Notes: generated by a model from the sequence alone, not told the origin. A stretch of DNA of 64,000 nucleotides from Kutzneria chonburiensis (GCF_028622115.1 NZ_CP097263.1:2108001-2172000), one strand, 5' to 3'; shown: positions 40,436 through 49,553, counted from the first letter of the stretch. Program-made: numbers and translations.

Positions 40436-40976
40436 GCAGCTGTTCCACGGCCAGCACCACGCCCAGCACGATCAGCACGACGCCGGCCAGGCGTTCGGCT
40501 GCCTCGCGGAACCGTTCGGCGATGCGGGCTCCGAGCCACAGGCCGAGCTGCGTGGCGATGAGCGCCTGCGCGGCGATGCCGACGATCACCGGCACGAGCG
40601 GCAGGTGGGCCAGGCCGAGGCCGAAGCCGATGGCCAGCTCGTCCAGGCTGATGCTGACGCCCAGCCCGAGCAGCGCCGCACCACGCGCACTGGCCAACCG
40701 CTCGGCCTGCTCATCGTCGTCATGCAGCAGCATCCACAGGCCGACCGCGACCACCGCGGCGGCGGCGACGTAGTTGGCCACCGGACCGATCGCCGACGCC
40801 AGCGGCGCACCGAGCGCCAGCCCGAGCAGCGGCATTCCCGCCTCGAACAGCACGAACAGCGCCGTGATCCGCCATCGGGCGGCTGCCGTCACCTTCCCGG
40901 CGGCCCCGACCGCCGCGGCCACGGCAAACGAGTCGAGGGCTAGCGGCAGCAGAAAACCTAGCAACGCTAGCGTCAC
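40425..40976 (-). CDS. MntP-like manganese efflux membrane protein
   Basis: A 183-residue, six-helix membrane protein of the MntP/YtaF type. The two symmetric halves carry an Asp-containing motif each: ALDSFAVAAAVGAAG in the first helix and SISLDELAIGFGLG in the fourth. These correspond to the metal-binding aspartates of the family. It probably exports Mn2+ or a related divalent ion. GTG 40976 overlaps the upstream small membrane gene's stop (GTGA), so the two are co-translated. Its 3' end overlaps the NlpC/P60 gene by 11 bp on the opposite strand. Confidence 0.85.
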   Translation of the reverse strand: MTLALLGFLLPLALDSFAVAAAVGAAGKVTAAARWRITALFVLFEAGMPLLGLALGAPLASAIGPVANYVAAAAVVAVGLWMLLHDDDEQAERLASARGAALLGLGVSISLDELAIGFGLGLAHLPLVPVIVGIAAQALIATQLGLWLGARIAERFREAAERLAGVVLIVLGVVLAVEQLLNS

Positions 40977-41326
40977 CGCAAGAACTCCCGGGCCGGCAGC
41001 AGCAGGCCGACCAGCGAGAGCACGATGAACACCACCTGGTGCACGTGATCGGTGCCCGGTGGCAGGGCGAACACCAGGTGGGCCAGCCACAGGATCGGGT
41101 AGAACCAGAGCACCCACCAGGCCCACCGCTCGCGCCGCCGGAACGGGACAACCGTCAGCAGCAGCCCGAACAGCCCCAGGCCGACCGAGGCGAGCCCGTC
41201 GGCCCGGTAGAGCTGGGCGTCACTGGCCGGCGGGGCGACGATCACCACCAGGCCGAAGCCCAGGATGCCGACGCCGACCACGGCCAGGCAGAGCCAGCTG
41301 ATCCGCATCACCGCTGTGGACTGCAC
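40973..41326 (-). CDS. Small four-helix membrane protein (117 aa)
   Basis: A 117-residue integral membrane protein with four hydrophobic segments separated by short polar loops (FRRRERWAWW between the second and third). No family motif is recognised. The start is taken as GTG 41326, because a TAGGTT -10-like box (41333-41338, minus strand) ends 6 bp upstream, matching leaderless genes elsewhere in the window. ATG 41308 would be the alternative. It is co-translated with the MntP-like exporter. Confidence 0.7.
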   Translation of the reverse strand: MQSTAVMRISWLCLAVVGVGILGFGLVVIVAPPASDAQLYRADGLASVGLGLFGLLLTVVPFRRRERWAWWVLWFYPILWLAHLVFALPPGTDHVHQVVFIVLSLVGLLLPAREFLR

Positions 41327-41435
41327 CCGGCGAACCTACCGCCGGTGTATCGCGGGCATATCGAAAATCGCATACGCCCCGGCAACAGCGGCACCGGTTG
41401 GGTGAGGACCCGGCACATCCGATCTTGGGGGGACC

Positions 41436-42647
41436 ATGGACTCGGCACGGGGTATCGACCGACGGACACTGCTCGGCCTGGCGGCGGCCGGCGCGGTGGC
41501 GGCGCCGCTGATCGGCGCGCCGCCGGCCAATGCCGATGACACGCCGCCGGGCTGCCGACCGGGCGGGGCATACGACCGGTACGTGGCGGATCTGGCCGCG
41601 CGGGACGAGTTCTCCGGCGTGGTGATGCTGGCGCACAACGGACGGACGGTGCTGTCCCGCAGCTACGGCCTGGCCGACCGGGAACGGGGCATCCCCAACC
41701 ACGAGGGCATCGCGTTCAACCTCAGCTCGGCCGGCAAGCCGTTCGGACCGGTGGCGATTCTCCAGCTGGCGCAGCAGGGCAGGCTGCACCTGTTCGACAC
41801 GGTCGGCACGCACCTGTCCGGCTTCGCGCCGGAGATCGCCGACCGGGTGACGCTGCACCACCTGCTGTCCGGCACTTCCGGCCTCGACACGCCGGACGAG
41901 GACGTGCACCGGATCTTCACCAGCCGGGACGAGGTGCGGGCGTACAACCGGCAGTGGGCCCGGTCGTCCAAGGCGGTGGCCCCGCCCGGCACGCCGACCG
42001 ACCACTCCGGCGCCGAGGTGGCGATCCCGGCGGAGATCGTCGAGGTGGTCAGCGGCATGTCGTACTGGGACTACGTCGAGCAGAACATCTTCCGGCGCGC
42101 GGGCATGACCGGCACGGGCTTCTACACCCGGCCGCAGTGGCTGACCGATCCGCACATCGCGCACGCGTACATGACGGTGGCCGGCGGCGGCCGGGTGGAC
42201 GCGGTCCGCAACCTGGACCAGGACTGCTCGAGCCCGCTCAGCCTGGGCAAGAACCCGGGCCGCGCCTTCATCGACGCCCCGGGCGACGGTGGTTTCGCCA
42301 CCGCGCCGGACCTGGTCCGGTTCGCGCGGGCGCTGGGCGACGGCACGCTGCTGAGCAAGCCCTACGCCGACCTGTTCACGGGGGCCAAGATCCCGCACGT
42401 GCCGCAGGGCGGCGGTTTCCGCGCGGTGGCGTCGGCCGACGCCTCGTTCGGTGCGTACGGGCTGCCGGTCGGGATCGTCAACGGGCAGTGGGTGTACGAG
42501 CGGGCCGGTGGCAATCCCGGCAGCGGCGCCAACTGGCGCATCTACGCCGACAGCGGCTGGGTCGGCGTCATCCTCGGCAACCGTGACGACTTCCCGCTCC
42601 AGGACATGATCGCGCGTGAGACGCAGGCCGTGCTGGGACGGGGCTGA
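41436..42647 (+). CDS. Beta-lactamase/serine-hydrolase family protein with Tat signal
   Basis: A 403-residue protein of the class C beta-lactamase/D-Ala-D-Ala carboxypeptidase-related family. A twin-arginine signal (DRRTLLGLAAAGAVAAP) leads the protein. The nucleophile SxxK is SSAGKPFGP (about residues 98-106), and LHHLLSGTSGLD follows as usual. The Tyr-x-Asn motif is not evident: the corresponding segment reads PTDHSGAEVAIPAEIV, so substrate chemistry may differ or activity be reduced. It is directly followed by VanZ-like and two-component genes. Likely an extracytoplasmic esterase or peptidase. Confidence 0.87.
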   Translation: MDSARGIDRRTLLGLAAAGAVAAPLIGAPPANADDTPPGCRPGGAYDRYVADLAARDEFSGVVMLAHNGRTVLSRSYGLADRERGIPNHEGIAFNLSSAGKPFGPVAILQLAQQGRLHLFDTVGTHLSGFAPEIADRVTLHHLLSGTSGLDTPDEDVHRIFTSRDEVRAYNRQWARSSKAVAPPGTPTDHSGAEVAIPAEIVEVVSGMSYWDYVEQNIFRRAGMTGTGFYTRPQWLTDPHIAHAYMTVAGGGRVDAVRNLDQDCSSPLSLGKNPGRAFIDAPGDGGFATAPDLVRFARALGDGTLLSKPYADLFTGAKIPHVPQGGGFRAVASADASFGAYGLPVGIVNGQWVYERAGGNPGSGANWRIYADSGWVGVILGNRDDFPLQDMIARETQAVLGRG

Positions 42648-42648
42648 C

Positions 42649-43185
42649 GTGCTCAAGGACTGGCACGACTGGTTCGAGACGTTCACGGGTGTGGTGGCGC
42701 TAACGGTGGTGGCGTTACCTGTGGCCGTGCTGGCGGTGGTGGCGCTGGCCTGGTGGCGGAGGTCGTGGCGTACGGCGCTGGCCGATGTCGGCATGGTCTA
42801 CGGGACGCTGTTCCCGGTCTGGATCACGCTGCTTCCCGGCGGCCCGGGCACTGAACCCGCCCGGGTGAGCCTGGTGCCGTTCAGGGATCTGTCGGCGATC
42901 ATCGCACACGGCCCGGCGTCGGCGACCGTCCAGATCGTCGGCAACCTGCTGGTGCTAGCGGCGCTAGGGTTGTTCGCGCCGCTGCGGTTCCCGGCGTTGG
43001 CGTCGGTGCCGAGGATCCTGGCCCTGGCCGCGGTGTGCTCGACGCTGATCGAGACCGCCCAGTACGTTTTCCAGCTGGACCGAGTGTCCTCTGTGGACGA
43101 TGTGCTGCTCAACACCGCCGGCGCGGGGCTGGCCGCGCTGGCGTCACGGCACTGGTGGCGCGTGCCGGTGCCGTTAGGCTGCTGA
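42649..43185 (+). CDS. VanZ-family membrane protein
   Basis: A 178-residue VanZ-like protein with four to five membrane helices. The family pattern VSLVPFRDLSAI and IVGNLLVLAALGLFAPLRFP is present. IETAQYVFQLDRVSSVDDVL then LLNTAGAGL form the conserved C-terminal block. VanZ proteins confer teicoplanin tolerance in enterococci; the role in actinomycetes is unknown but envelope-related. GTG 42649 follows GACGGGG and starts 1 nt after the serine hydrolase stop. The last codons overlap a TAGGCT promoter-like box for the following regulator. Confidence 0.88.
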   Translation: MLKDWHDWFETFTGVVALTVVALPVAVLAVVALAWWRRSWRTALADVGMVYGTLFPVWITLLPGGPGTEPARVSLVPFRDLSAIIAHGPASATVQIVGNLLVLAALGLFAPLRFPALASVPRILALAAVCSTLIETAQYVFQLDRVSSVDDVLLNTAGAGLAALASRHWWRVPVPLGC

Positions 43186-43186
43186 C

Positions 43187-43852
43187 ATGCGCGTGTTGAT
43201 CGTGGAGGACGAGCCGTTTCTGGCCGAGGCCGTTCGTGACGGCCTGCGGCTGGAGGCGATCGCCGCCGACATCGCGGGCGACGGCGACACCGCCCTGGAA
43301 CTGCTCGGCGTCAACACCTACGACCTCGCCGTCCTCGACCGCGACATCCCCGGCCCGTCCGGCGACGAGATCGCCCGGCGCATCGTCGCGTCGGGCAGCG
43401 GCATGCCGATCCTCATGCTCACCGCGGCCGATCGCATCGACGACAAGGCATCGGGCTTCGAGCTGGGCGCCGACGACTATCTCACCAAGCCGTTCGACCT
43501 GCGCGAGCTGGTGATGCGGCTGCGGGCGTTGGACCGTAGGCGCGGGTACGTCCGGCCGCCGGTGCGCGAGCTCGCCGGCCTGCGGCTGGATCCCTTCCGC
43601 CGTGAGGTTTTCCGGGACGGCCGGTACGTGGCGTTGACCCGCAAGCAGTTCGCCGTGCTGGAGGTTCTCGTCGCCGCCGAAGGCGGGGTGGTCAGCGCCG
43701 AGGAGCTGCTGGCGCGGGCCTGGGACGAGAACGCCGACCCGTTCACCAATGCCGTCCGCATCACGGTTTCCGCTTTGCGCAAGCGACTTGGCGAGCCGTG
43801 GCTGATCGCCACCGTGCCCGGTGTCGGCTACCGGATCGACACGCATGGATAG
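43187..43852 (+). CDS. OmpR/PhoB-family response regulator
   Basis: A 221-residue response regulator. The receiver has acidic residues near 8-9 (VEDEP), the phosphoacceptor Asp51 in LAVLDRDIPG, and the switch lysine in YLTKPFDLREL. A C-terminal winged helix contains ALTRKQFAVLEVLVAAEGGV and VGYRIDTHG. TAGGCT (43174-43179) ends 7 bp before the ATG, suggesting its own leaderless transcript within the operon. It pairs with the histidine kinase that overlaps its stop codon, and probably regulates the VanZ/serine hydrolase genes. Confidence 0.95.
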   Translation: MRVLIVEDEPFLAEAVRDGLRLEAIAADIAGDGDTALELLGVNTYDLAVLDRDIPGPSGDEIARRIVASGSGMPILMLTAADRIDDKASGFELGADDYLTKPFDLRELVMRLRALDRRRGYVRPPVRELAGLRLDPFRREVFRDGRYVALTRKQFAVLEVLVAAEGGVVSAEELLARAWDENADPFTNAVRITVSALRKRLGEPWLIATVPGVGYRIDTHG

Positions 43853-44966
43853 GCGTCCCGGGCTCAGCGCCCGGCTGCGACTCACGATCAGTTACGCCGC
43901 GGTGGTCTTCGTGACGGGCGCGGTGCTGTTGGCCGTGGTGTGGCTGTACCTGCTGCGGTACGTGCCGGACAACTCGAAGGGCCTCATCGGGATCTCGCCC
44001 AATCGCTACCTGCTCTCCCGCATCTTCGGCAGCGCCGCGGCTGTCGCCATGGCCGTCCTGCTCGTGCTCGGCCTGGTCGGCGGCTGGTTCCTGGCCGGGC
44101 GGATGCTCGCGCCGGTCACGCGGATCGCCGACGCCGCACGGCTGGCCGCCCAGGGCTCGCTGTCGCACCGAATTCGCCTGGCCGGCCGCCGAGACGAGTT
44201 CCGGGAACTGGCCGACGTGTTCGACACCATGCTGGACCAGCTCGAATCGCAGGTCGCCGAGCAGCAGCGGTTCGCCGCCAACGCCTCGCATGAACTCCGT
44301 ACGCCGCTGGCGATTTCCCGGACCCTGCTCGACGTCGCCCGCAACGACCCCACGTACGACCGTGCGGAGCTGATCGAGCGGCTGCATACCGTCAACACAC
44401 GGGCTATCGACCTGACCGAGGCCCTGCTGCTGCTCAGCCGGGCCGACCGGCGCGGTTTCGCCCGCGAACCCGTCGACCTCTCGCTCATCGCCGAGGACGT
44501 CGTGGAAACCCTGTTGCCGCTGGCCGACCAGTTCAGCATCACCGTGGACGTCAGCGGTGAGGCCACGCCGGCTCTCGGCTCCGAAGCGCTGATCCTGCGC
44601 ATGGTCACGAACCTCGTGCAGAACGCCATCGTGCACAACCAGGACGGCGGCACGGTCACCATTCACACCGAATCAGGGCCCGATGCGGGCGTGTTGCGCG
44701 TGGAGAACACCGGGCCCCGGTTGCCGTCCGAGCTCCTGCCCACCCTGACGGAACCTTTCCGCCGTGGCACGGAACGGATCCGCGCCGATGAACACGCCGG
44801 TGTCGGCCTCGGGCTGGCCATCGTGCACAGCATCGTCCGGGCCCACGACGGCACCCTCGACCTCACGCCGCGCCCCGGCGGCGGTCTGGTCGCGACGGTT
44901 CGGCTCAGACGACCGGGTACACCTGGAACTCGAAGATCGAATAGCCGAAGCGGGTCGAGCGGCTGA
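43845..44966 (+). CDS. Sensor histidine kinase (HAMP, HisKA, HATPase)
   Basis: A 373-residue membrane kinase. It has two transmembrane helices (about 14-38 and 60-85) with a short extracytoplasmic loop, a HAMP domain (86-140), and the H-box NASHELRTPLA with phosphorylated His149. The N-box is LVQNAIVHNQ and the G-box HAGVGLGLAIVHSI. Start ATG 43845 overlaps the response regulator by 8 nt. The short sensor loop suggests it senses the membrane itself. The 3' end overlaps the converging GH84 gene fragment by 62 bp, and the last ~15 residues look non-conserved. Confidence 0.94.
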   Translation: MDRRPGLSARLRLTISYAAVVFVTGAVLLAVVWLYLLRYVPDNSKGLIGISPNRYLLSRIFGSAAAVAMAVLLVLGLVGGWFLAGRMLAPVTRIADAARLAAQGSLSHRIRLAGRRDEFRELADVFDTMLDQLESQVAEQQRFAANASHELRTPLAISRTLLDVARNDPTYDRAELIERLHTVNTRAIDLTEALLLLSRADRRGFAREPVDLSLIAEDVVETLLPLADQFSITVDVSGEATPALGSEALILRMVTNLVQNAIVHNQDGGTVTIHTESGPDAGVLRVENTGPRLPSELLPTLTEPFRRGTERIRADEHAGVGLGLAIVHSIVRAHDGTLDLTPRPGGGLVATVRLRRPGTPGTRRSNSRSGSSG

Positions 44967-45831
44967 CGCCCTGCATGCGGAGGAAGCGCACGCCGTTCTG
45001 TTCCAGCCACACGGTTTCGGTGCCGCCCTGGCTGTCGGCGACAGTGGCGGCCGTGGTCCAGGTGGTGCCATCGGGCGAGGTCTGGATCTGGTAGGCGTTG
45101 GCGTGCGCGAGCTCCCACTGCACCACGACTTTGCCGACGTGTTGGGTCTGGGCGAGCTGAACCTGGAGCCACTCGCCGTCGGTGTAGTTCGAGGACCAAC
45201 GGGTGCTTGTGTTGCCGTCGATGGCGTGATCCGGGGTGAACTGCGGCAGATCGGCCTCGGTGCTGGACGCCGTCGCGGCGGAGGTCAGGGCGACGTTGGT
45301 GGCGGCGGTCTTGGGGTGCACGTGAACGACCACAGTGGACTTTCGTGCGCCGAAGGCGATCGGCACCTCGTAGGTGCCAACGGATAAGCTCGTCACGGTC
45401 AGGTTGCGGCTCGGCTGCGCGCCGCGCGGCACGGACACCAGGTTGGCCATCGGCGTGACGCGCACTCCGCGCGGCGGCGTCGCGACCAGCAGGCCGTGCT
45501 GGTCAGCGACGCCGAAACTGCTCAGGTGGACGGACAGCGTCCCCGGGATACCGACCTGCACGTCCAGCTCCAACGGCACCGGATTCACCGCGACACCCGT
45601 ATCCGCGTATCTCGGCACCACTTCGGAGACCGACGGCGGGGCGCTGTGCGGCGTCCACAGTAGACGGATCGAGTCCGCATCGGCGTGGTGCGCTGGCAGG
45701 TCGGTATAGCCGTCGGCCAGCGCACCGATGCTGTGCCAGCCGTTCGCCTCGTGCACCTGCACGGTGCCGGAGCCGTGACCGACCACCTCGACCGAGCTCA
45801 ACGCTCGGCCGCCCGGCAGACCGACGACCAA
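44905..45831 (-). CDS. C-terminal part of a frameshifted GH84 enzyme (F5/8-type C domain)
   Basis: This frame encodes the C-terminal ~300 residues of the GH84 enzyme that starts at 48212. It begins in the middle of a beta-sandwich (VVGLPGGRALSSVEVVGHGS). It continues through an NPCBM/alpha-galactosidase-associated-like region and ends in a discoidin (F5/8 C) domain containing HAIDGNTSTRWSSNYTDGEW and FGYSIFEFQVYPVV. The ATG at 45831 has no ribosome site. The break from the upstream frame is at about 45838-45842: one extra G in CCGGTGAC would fuse the two. Treat it as one gene with a frameshift or consensus error. Confidence 0.8.
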   Translation of the reverse strand: MVVGLPGGRALSSVEVVGHGSGTVQVHEANGWHSIGALADGYTDLPAHHADADSIRLLWTPHSAPPSVSEVVPRYADTGVAVNPVPLELDVQVGIPGTLSVHLSSFGVADQHGLLVATPPRGVRVTPMANLVSVPRGAQPSRNLTVTSLSVGTYEVPIAFGARKSTVVVHVHPKTAATNVALTSAATASSTEADLPQFTPDHAIDGNTSTRWSSNYTDGEWLQVQLAQTQHVGKVVVQWELAHANAYQIQTSPDGTTWTTAATVADSQGGTETVWLEQNGVRFLRMQGVSRSTRFGYSIFEFQVYPVV

Positions 45832-48212
45832 CGAGTCACCGGATGCGGGGAGGAGCCGGCGACATACGCGGTGTCCGCATTGCCGTCCGCAGCGGCGGCC
45901 AGGTTCGAACCGGTGGGCGTTCCGGTGACCGGCAGCGGACCGATGCCCGGCCCGGTCACGGAGAACTCCCGCACCACGACCCAGTTCGTCTGCGTCCCGG
46001 TCGCGCGCAGCCGGACGTAACGCGCAACCGTGCCGGCCGGCAGATCGGCGTGCACGGTGGTCGTGTTGGCGAACGCCTGCACTGCCTGCCAGCCGCGGCC
46101 GTCACCGGAGTACTCCAGCACCCCGCTGTGCAGATAGTCATCCGGACTGTCCGATTTGGACATCGTCACGTTCACGGCCGTGACGGCTTGGGACACACCG
46201 AGATCCACGCCGACATGATCGCCGTCCGCCGGCGGCCGGTTGCTCCAGAAGTAGCTGCTGTCGTCCCCGTCGACCGTCTTCACCGCCGTGTGGTCCAGGT
46301 ACGCCGACAGGGAGATGTCGGCCGCCGGCCGCCGACCGGCCAGGCCCAGCCAGCGATCGTTCTCGGCCAGGGCGTCCGTGACGAACTTGTCCAGTACCCC
46401 GTCGCCGACGCTGACGTTGACCGACCCGCTCAGCCCGACGTACTGGTACGACGCGGCCTTCGCCGCCAGCGACTGGGCCTGCGTCCGATCGGCCATGGCC
46501 GCCGCGCCCTGGCCGTTCCGCTCGTCGACCAGCATGCGCAGCGCGGCCCGCGTGGCCTGCCCCCACGTGCCGGCCGAGTCCACCCACGGCCGGGCGTCCG
46601 TGACGAAGGCGGCGTTGGCCAGGTCCGTCGGGATGCTCTCGATCGCCCGCAGGTACGTGTCGAGAAGGTCGGCGGCCGTGTTGTCGCCGTTCTCCCACGA
46701 CGGCCAGAACGCGGCGATCCGGTCGGCCAGCACCGGCGCCTGCGTCGGGTTGAGCAGCGAGTAGTGCTCGAGGTCGGCGAACGCGTCCATGGCCTGCCGG
46801 CCGGCCAGACCCGGCCCGGCCAGCTCGTTCAGACCGGCCTGCCACGACCGCTGCGGGTCGTACGCCTGGTCGTTCCAGGTGAAGTCGGCGACGCCGAACA
46901 GCGCGACGTCCGAGGCGACCGGCTGGATCATCGGGTTGGCGGTGATCCCGTACAGCGACGACGCCAGCCCGGTCTGACGGCCGGTGTACGGGCCGAGCAG
47001 CAGCCGGTTGGCGGTGTAGTCGTTGACCGGATAGTTGTCCCAGACCAGGATGTCGTGCCCGAACGCCGCCTTCGCCGCCGCCACCTGGTCGGCCCTGATC
47101 GTCGTCGCGATCACGCCGACGCCGGTCCACTCCACCACGATCGACGGATCGAGCTGCGCCTTCAGCGTGTCCTTGTACGGACTCGAGGCCACGTCGGAGT
47201 ACTCGGTCGGCACCATCTCCAGCCGGGCCGCGCCCGGGTGGGTGGCGATGAAGTCGTGCTGGACCTCGTTGAGCAGCAACGACTGCGCCGCACCGGCCGC
47301 CGCCCCGCCGTCGCCGAACCGCGCCTGGTCCTCGTCACAGTTCCACTTGGTGTAGCTGATGTCGTCCAGCGGCACGGCGAAGGTCCGCACGCCGACGTCC
47401 CACAGCGACTGGAGCTTGGCGACAAGGGCCTGCTCGTCGGCCGCCGAGCTGTAGCAGACCGACAGACCGGGGGAGACGGCGTAGGTGAAGTCGACGTGGT
47501 TGGCGACCGCCCGATCGACCAGGGTCTTGAGCTGCGCCAACTGATCCGGCGGGTATTGGTCGCGCCAGCGGGCCCGCAGGTAGGGGTCGTCCTTCGGGGT
47601 GTAGACGTACGTGTTCAGCTTGTGCCGGCCGTCGAAGTCGAACTGGTCCGCGCGGGCGGCGTTCGACCACGGCGTGCCGTAGAAGCCCTCGACCACCCCG
47701 CGCGCCTTGTACGACGGCCAGTCGCGGACCTCAACGCCTGGCACCGCGCCGCGGATCGCCAGCTGCCGCAGCGTCTGGGCCGCGTAGAAAGTGCCCGCCG
47801 CGTCGTGCCCGTCCAGCACGATCACCGGCCGTCCGTTGAGCTGTCCGGCAGCCAGCACGTAACCCTCGTCCGGCAGACCGCTGGCGTCCTGGACCCCCAG
47901 ACCGGCCAGCGCCGACCCGTCGTCGACCAGGACGGTGGCCTCGTTCGCCCGCGGCTTGTCGTCGATCTGGCGCACGCCGTTGGCCTGGAGGGTCTCTCGG
48001 ATCACCCGCACCGCCGCCGGGTCGCTGTCCGGCCGGGCCACCAGGCCCATCGACGGCGTGAGGGTCACTCGCTCGCCGTGCCGTTGAATCGACTGCGGCG
48101 TCGGATAGACGTTCGGCACGGCTTCCCGATCCGGGTCTGCCGATGCCGGCGGCAGCGCCAGGCCGACCGCCAGCAGCACCACCGACAGGGCACACACCAC
48201 GTGTCGCGACAT
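45798..48212 (-). CDS. Secreted GH84 beta-N-acetylglucosaminidase (frameshifted near the C-terminus)
   Basis: The visible frame has 804 residues, of an intact protein of about 1100. A signal peptide (1-25) precedes a GH20b/GH84 N-terminal domain (about 30-165) and a GH84 catalytic barrel. The substrate-strand motif is ARGVVEGFYGTPWS (170-183), and the catalytic aspartate pair is Asp283/Asp284 in FAVPLDDISY. A helical bundle and a first F5/8-type C domain follow (about 640-760). Near residue 790 the frame runs into non-homologous residues, while the correct continuation is in the next frame. The family removes terminal GlcNAc from glycans. ATG 48212 follows GGAGGGG. Confidence 0.88.
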   Translation of the reverse strand: MSRHVVCALSVVLLAVGLALPPASADPDREAVPNVYPTPQSIQRHGERVTLTPSMGLVARPDSDPAAVRVIRETLQANGVRQIDDKPRANEATVLVDDGSALAGLGVQDASGLPDEGYVLAAGQLNGRPVIVLDGHDAAGTFYAAQTLRQLAIRGAVPGVEVRDWPSYKARGVVEGFYGTPWSNAARADQFDFDGRHKLNTYVYTPKDDPYLRARWRDQYPPDQLAQLKTLVDRAVANHVDFTYAVSPGLSVCYSSAADEQALVAKLQSLWDVGVRTFAVPLDDISYTKWNCDEDQARFGDGGAAAGAAQSLLLNEVQHDFIATHPGAARLEMVPTEYSDVASSPYKDTLKAQLDPSIVVEWTGVGVIATTIRADQVAAAKAAFGHDILVWDNYPVNDYTANRLLLGPYTGRQTGLASSLYGITANPMIQPVASDVALFGVADFTWNDQAYDPQRSWQAGLNELAGPGLAGRQAMDAFADLEHYSLLNPTQAPVLADRIAAFWPSWENGDNTAADLLDTYLRAIESIPTDLANAAFVTDARPWVDSAGTWGQATRAALRMLVDERNGQGAAAMADRTQAQSLAAKAASYQYVGLSGSVNVSVGDGVLDKFVTDALAENDRWLGLAGRRPAADISLSAYLDHTAVKTVDGDDSSYFWSNRPPADGDHVGVDLGVSQAVTAVNVTMSKSDSPDDYLHSGVLEYSGDGRGWQAVQAFANTTTVHADLPAGTVARYVRLRATGTQTNWVVVREFSVTGPGIGPLPVTGTPTGSNLAAAADGNADTAYVAGSSPHPVTRWSSVCRAAER

Positions 48213-48291
48213 CGCCCCTCCAGAGTTCGGCGTGCCACCCCTCGATCAAGTCTTACCGTGACCCCTGCTCGCCTGCTACCCGCAATCGGGT

Positions 48292-49401
48292 CTACCTGGC
48301 CCCGTCGAACATGCGACCGGCAAACGTCAACAGGTAGGGCAGGCTGGCCCGGGCAGTGTGCCAAGTATGGTTGAAACCCTGCTCCATGCGCACGACGACG
48401 TCCTGCCCACGGGCCTGCAGGGCCTTGCCGAGCCGGTCGGCGGTGGCCGCGTCGGTCGGGGCGCCGGTGCCGGCGGTGAGCATGACGGACAGCTTCTGCG
48501 GGAACGGCATGGTCGGGATGTAGTCGCGAGGAGTGTTGGCCCGCACCAGTTTCTGGTTCCCGCCGAGGAAACCCTCGTTGCCGTCCAAGGTGTCGTACGG
48601 CAGCGAGATCAGCAGCGCCCCGAACTGGTCGAGGTGGTGTAAACCAACATTGAGGGCGGCGAAGCCGCCGCCGGACATGCCGCCGAGGGCCCGGTGGCCC
48701 CGGTCGGGCCGGGTGCGGTAGCGCTGGTCGATGGCCGTCACGACGGTGCGGGAAAGGTAGGTCTCCAGCTGCGGACCGCCGGGCACGTCGAGGCCGTCCC
48801 ACGCGCGGCTGGGCTGCCCGGCGGTGAGGTCGACACTGACGACGATCACCGGCTTGAGGGCGTTGTGCTGGTAGAGCCCGCGTAACGTGCCGGCGGCGTC
48901 GCCCGCGGCCAGCCAGTCGTCGGGGCTGCCGTACGGATAGCCGTGCACCAGGTAGACGACCGGATAGCGCTGCTCAGGGTGGTCCCGGTAGCCGGGCGGC
49001 AGCAGCACGAAGGTCCGTCCCGACGGCACCGCCAGCGCGGGGTCGGCGATGTCGATCCGCTCCACGTCCGAGTCACCGACGCTGCCCGTCCGGTCGTTGT
49101 CCGGACGGTCGATCGACTCCCCGAGCCAGCGCAGCGGCCCACCGCCCCGGGCGATGAGCTGGGCCAGGTCGTGCCGGGTCCGGACGTAGCCGACGTAGCT
49201 GTTCAGGCCGGTGATGCCGGCCAGCAGGGACAGGCAGACGACGGCCACGATCGCGCTTCGCCGGAACCGGCGTAACCAGATGGCCGCGGCCAGCGCCGCC
49301 ACCGCGAGGAAGATCAATGTGAGCCAGATCCAGGGCGACTCCAGCGGCCCCGTCTGCCGAGCGTGCTCGGCCACCTCGTCCGGGACCATGGTGTCACTCA
49401 T
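48292..49401 (-). CDS. Membrane-anchored esterase (putative esterase/antigen-85-like fold)
   Basis: A 369-residue protein with two or more N-terminal membrane helices (about 25-75) followed by an extracytoplasmic alpha/beta-hydrolase domain. The domain starts RTFVLLPPGYRDHPEQRYPV. The nucleophile elbow is ALGGMSGGGFAALNVG (Ser at about 240), and the terminal histidine lies in EQGFNHTWHTARASL. This is the esterase D/antigen 85 branch, whose members hydrolyse or transfer acyl groups at the envelope. ATG 49401 is placed 10 nt after a GGAG; ATG 49410 is close. It diverges from the NarL-type regulator. Confidence 0.88.
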   Translation of the reverse strand: MSDTMVPDEVAEHARQTGPLESPWIWLTLIFLAVAALAAAIWLRRFRRSAIVAVVCLSLLAGITGLNSYVGYVRTRHDLAQLIARGGGPLRWLGESIDRPDNDRTGSVGDSDVERIDIADPALAVPSGRTFVLLPPGYRDHPEQRYPVVYLVHGYPYGSPDDWLAAGDAAGTLRGLYQHNALKPVIVVSVDLTAGQPSRAWDGLDVPGGPQLETYLSRTVVTAIDQRYRTRPDRGHRALGGMSGGGFAALNVGLHHLDQFGALLISLPYDTLDGNEGFLGGNQKLVRANTPRDYIPTMPFPQKLSVMLTAGTGAPTDAATADRLGKALQARGQDVVVRMEQGFNHTWHTARASLPYLLTFAGRMFDGAR

Positions 49402-49553
49402 GCTGTCCATGCTCCGTACGGGTGACGCGGCCGGACACCGGTTGACCGGCCTGGAGCACCCGCCACCTGGCTGCCCCGGGCCAGCCGGTCGGCTGGCCGC
49501 GCCCTGCCGGGCCCCGGATGGCCGCCCCCGCCCGGGCCGACGAGACTGGATCG

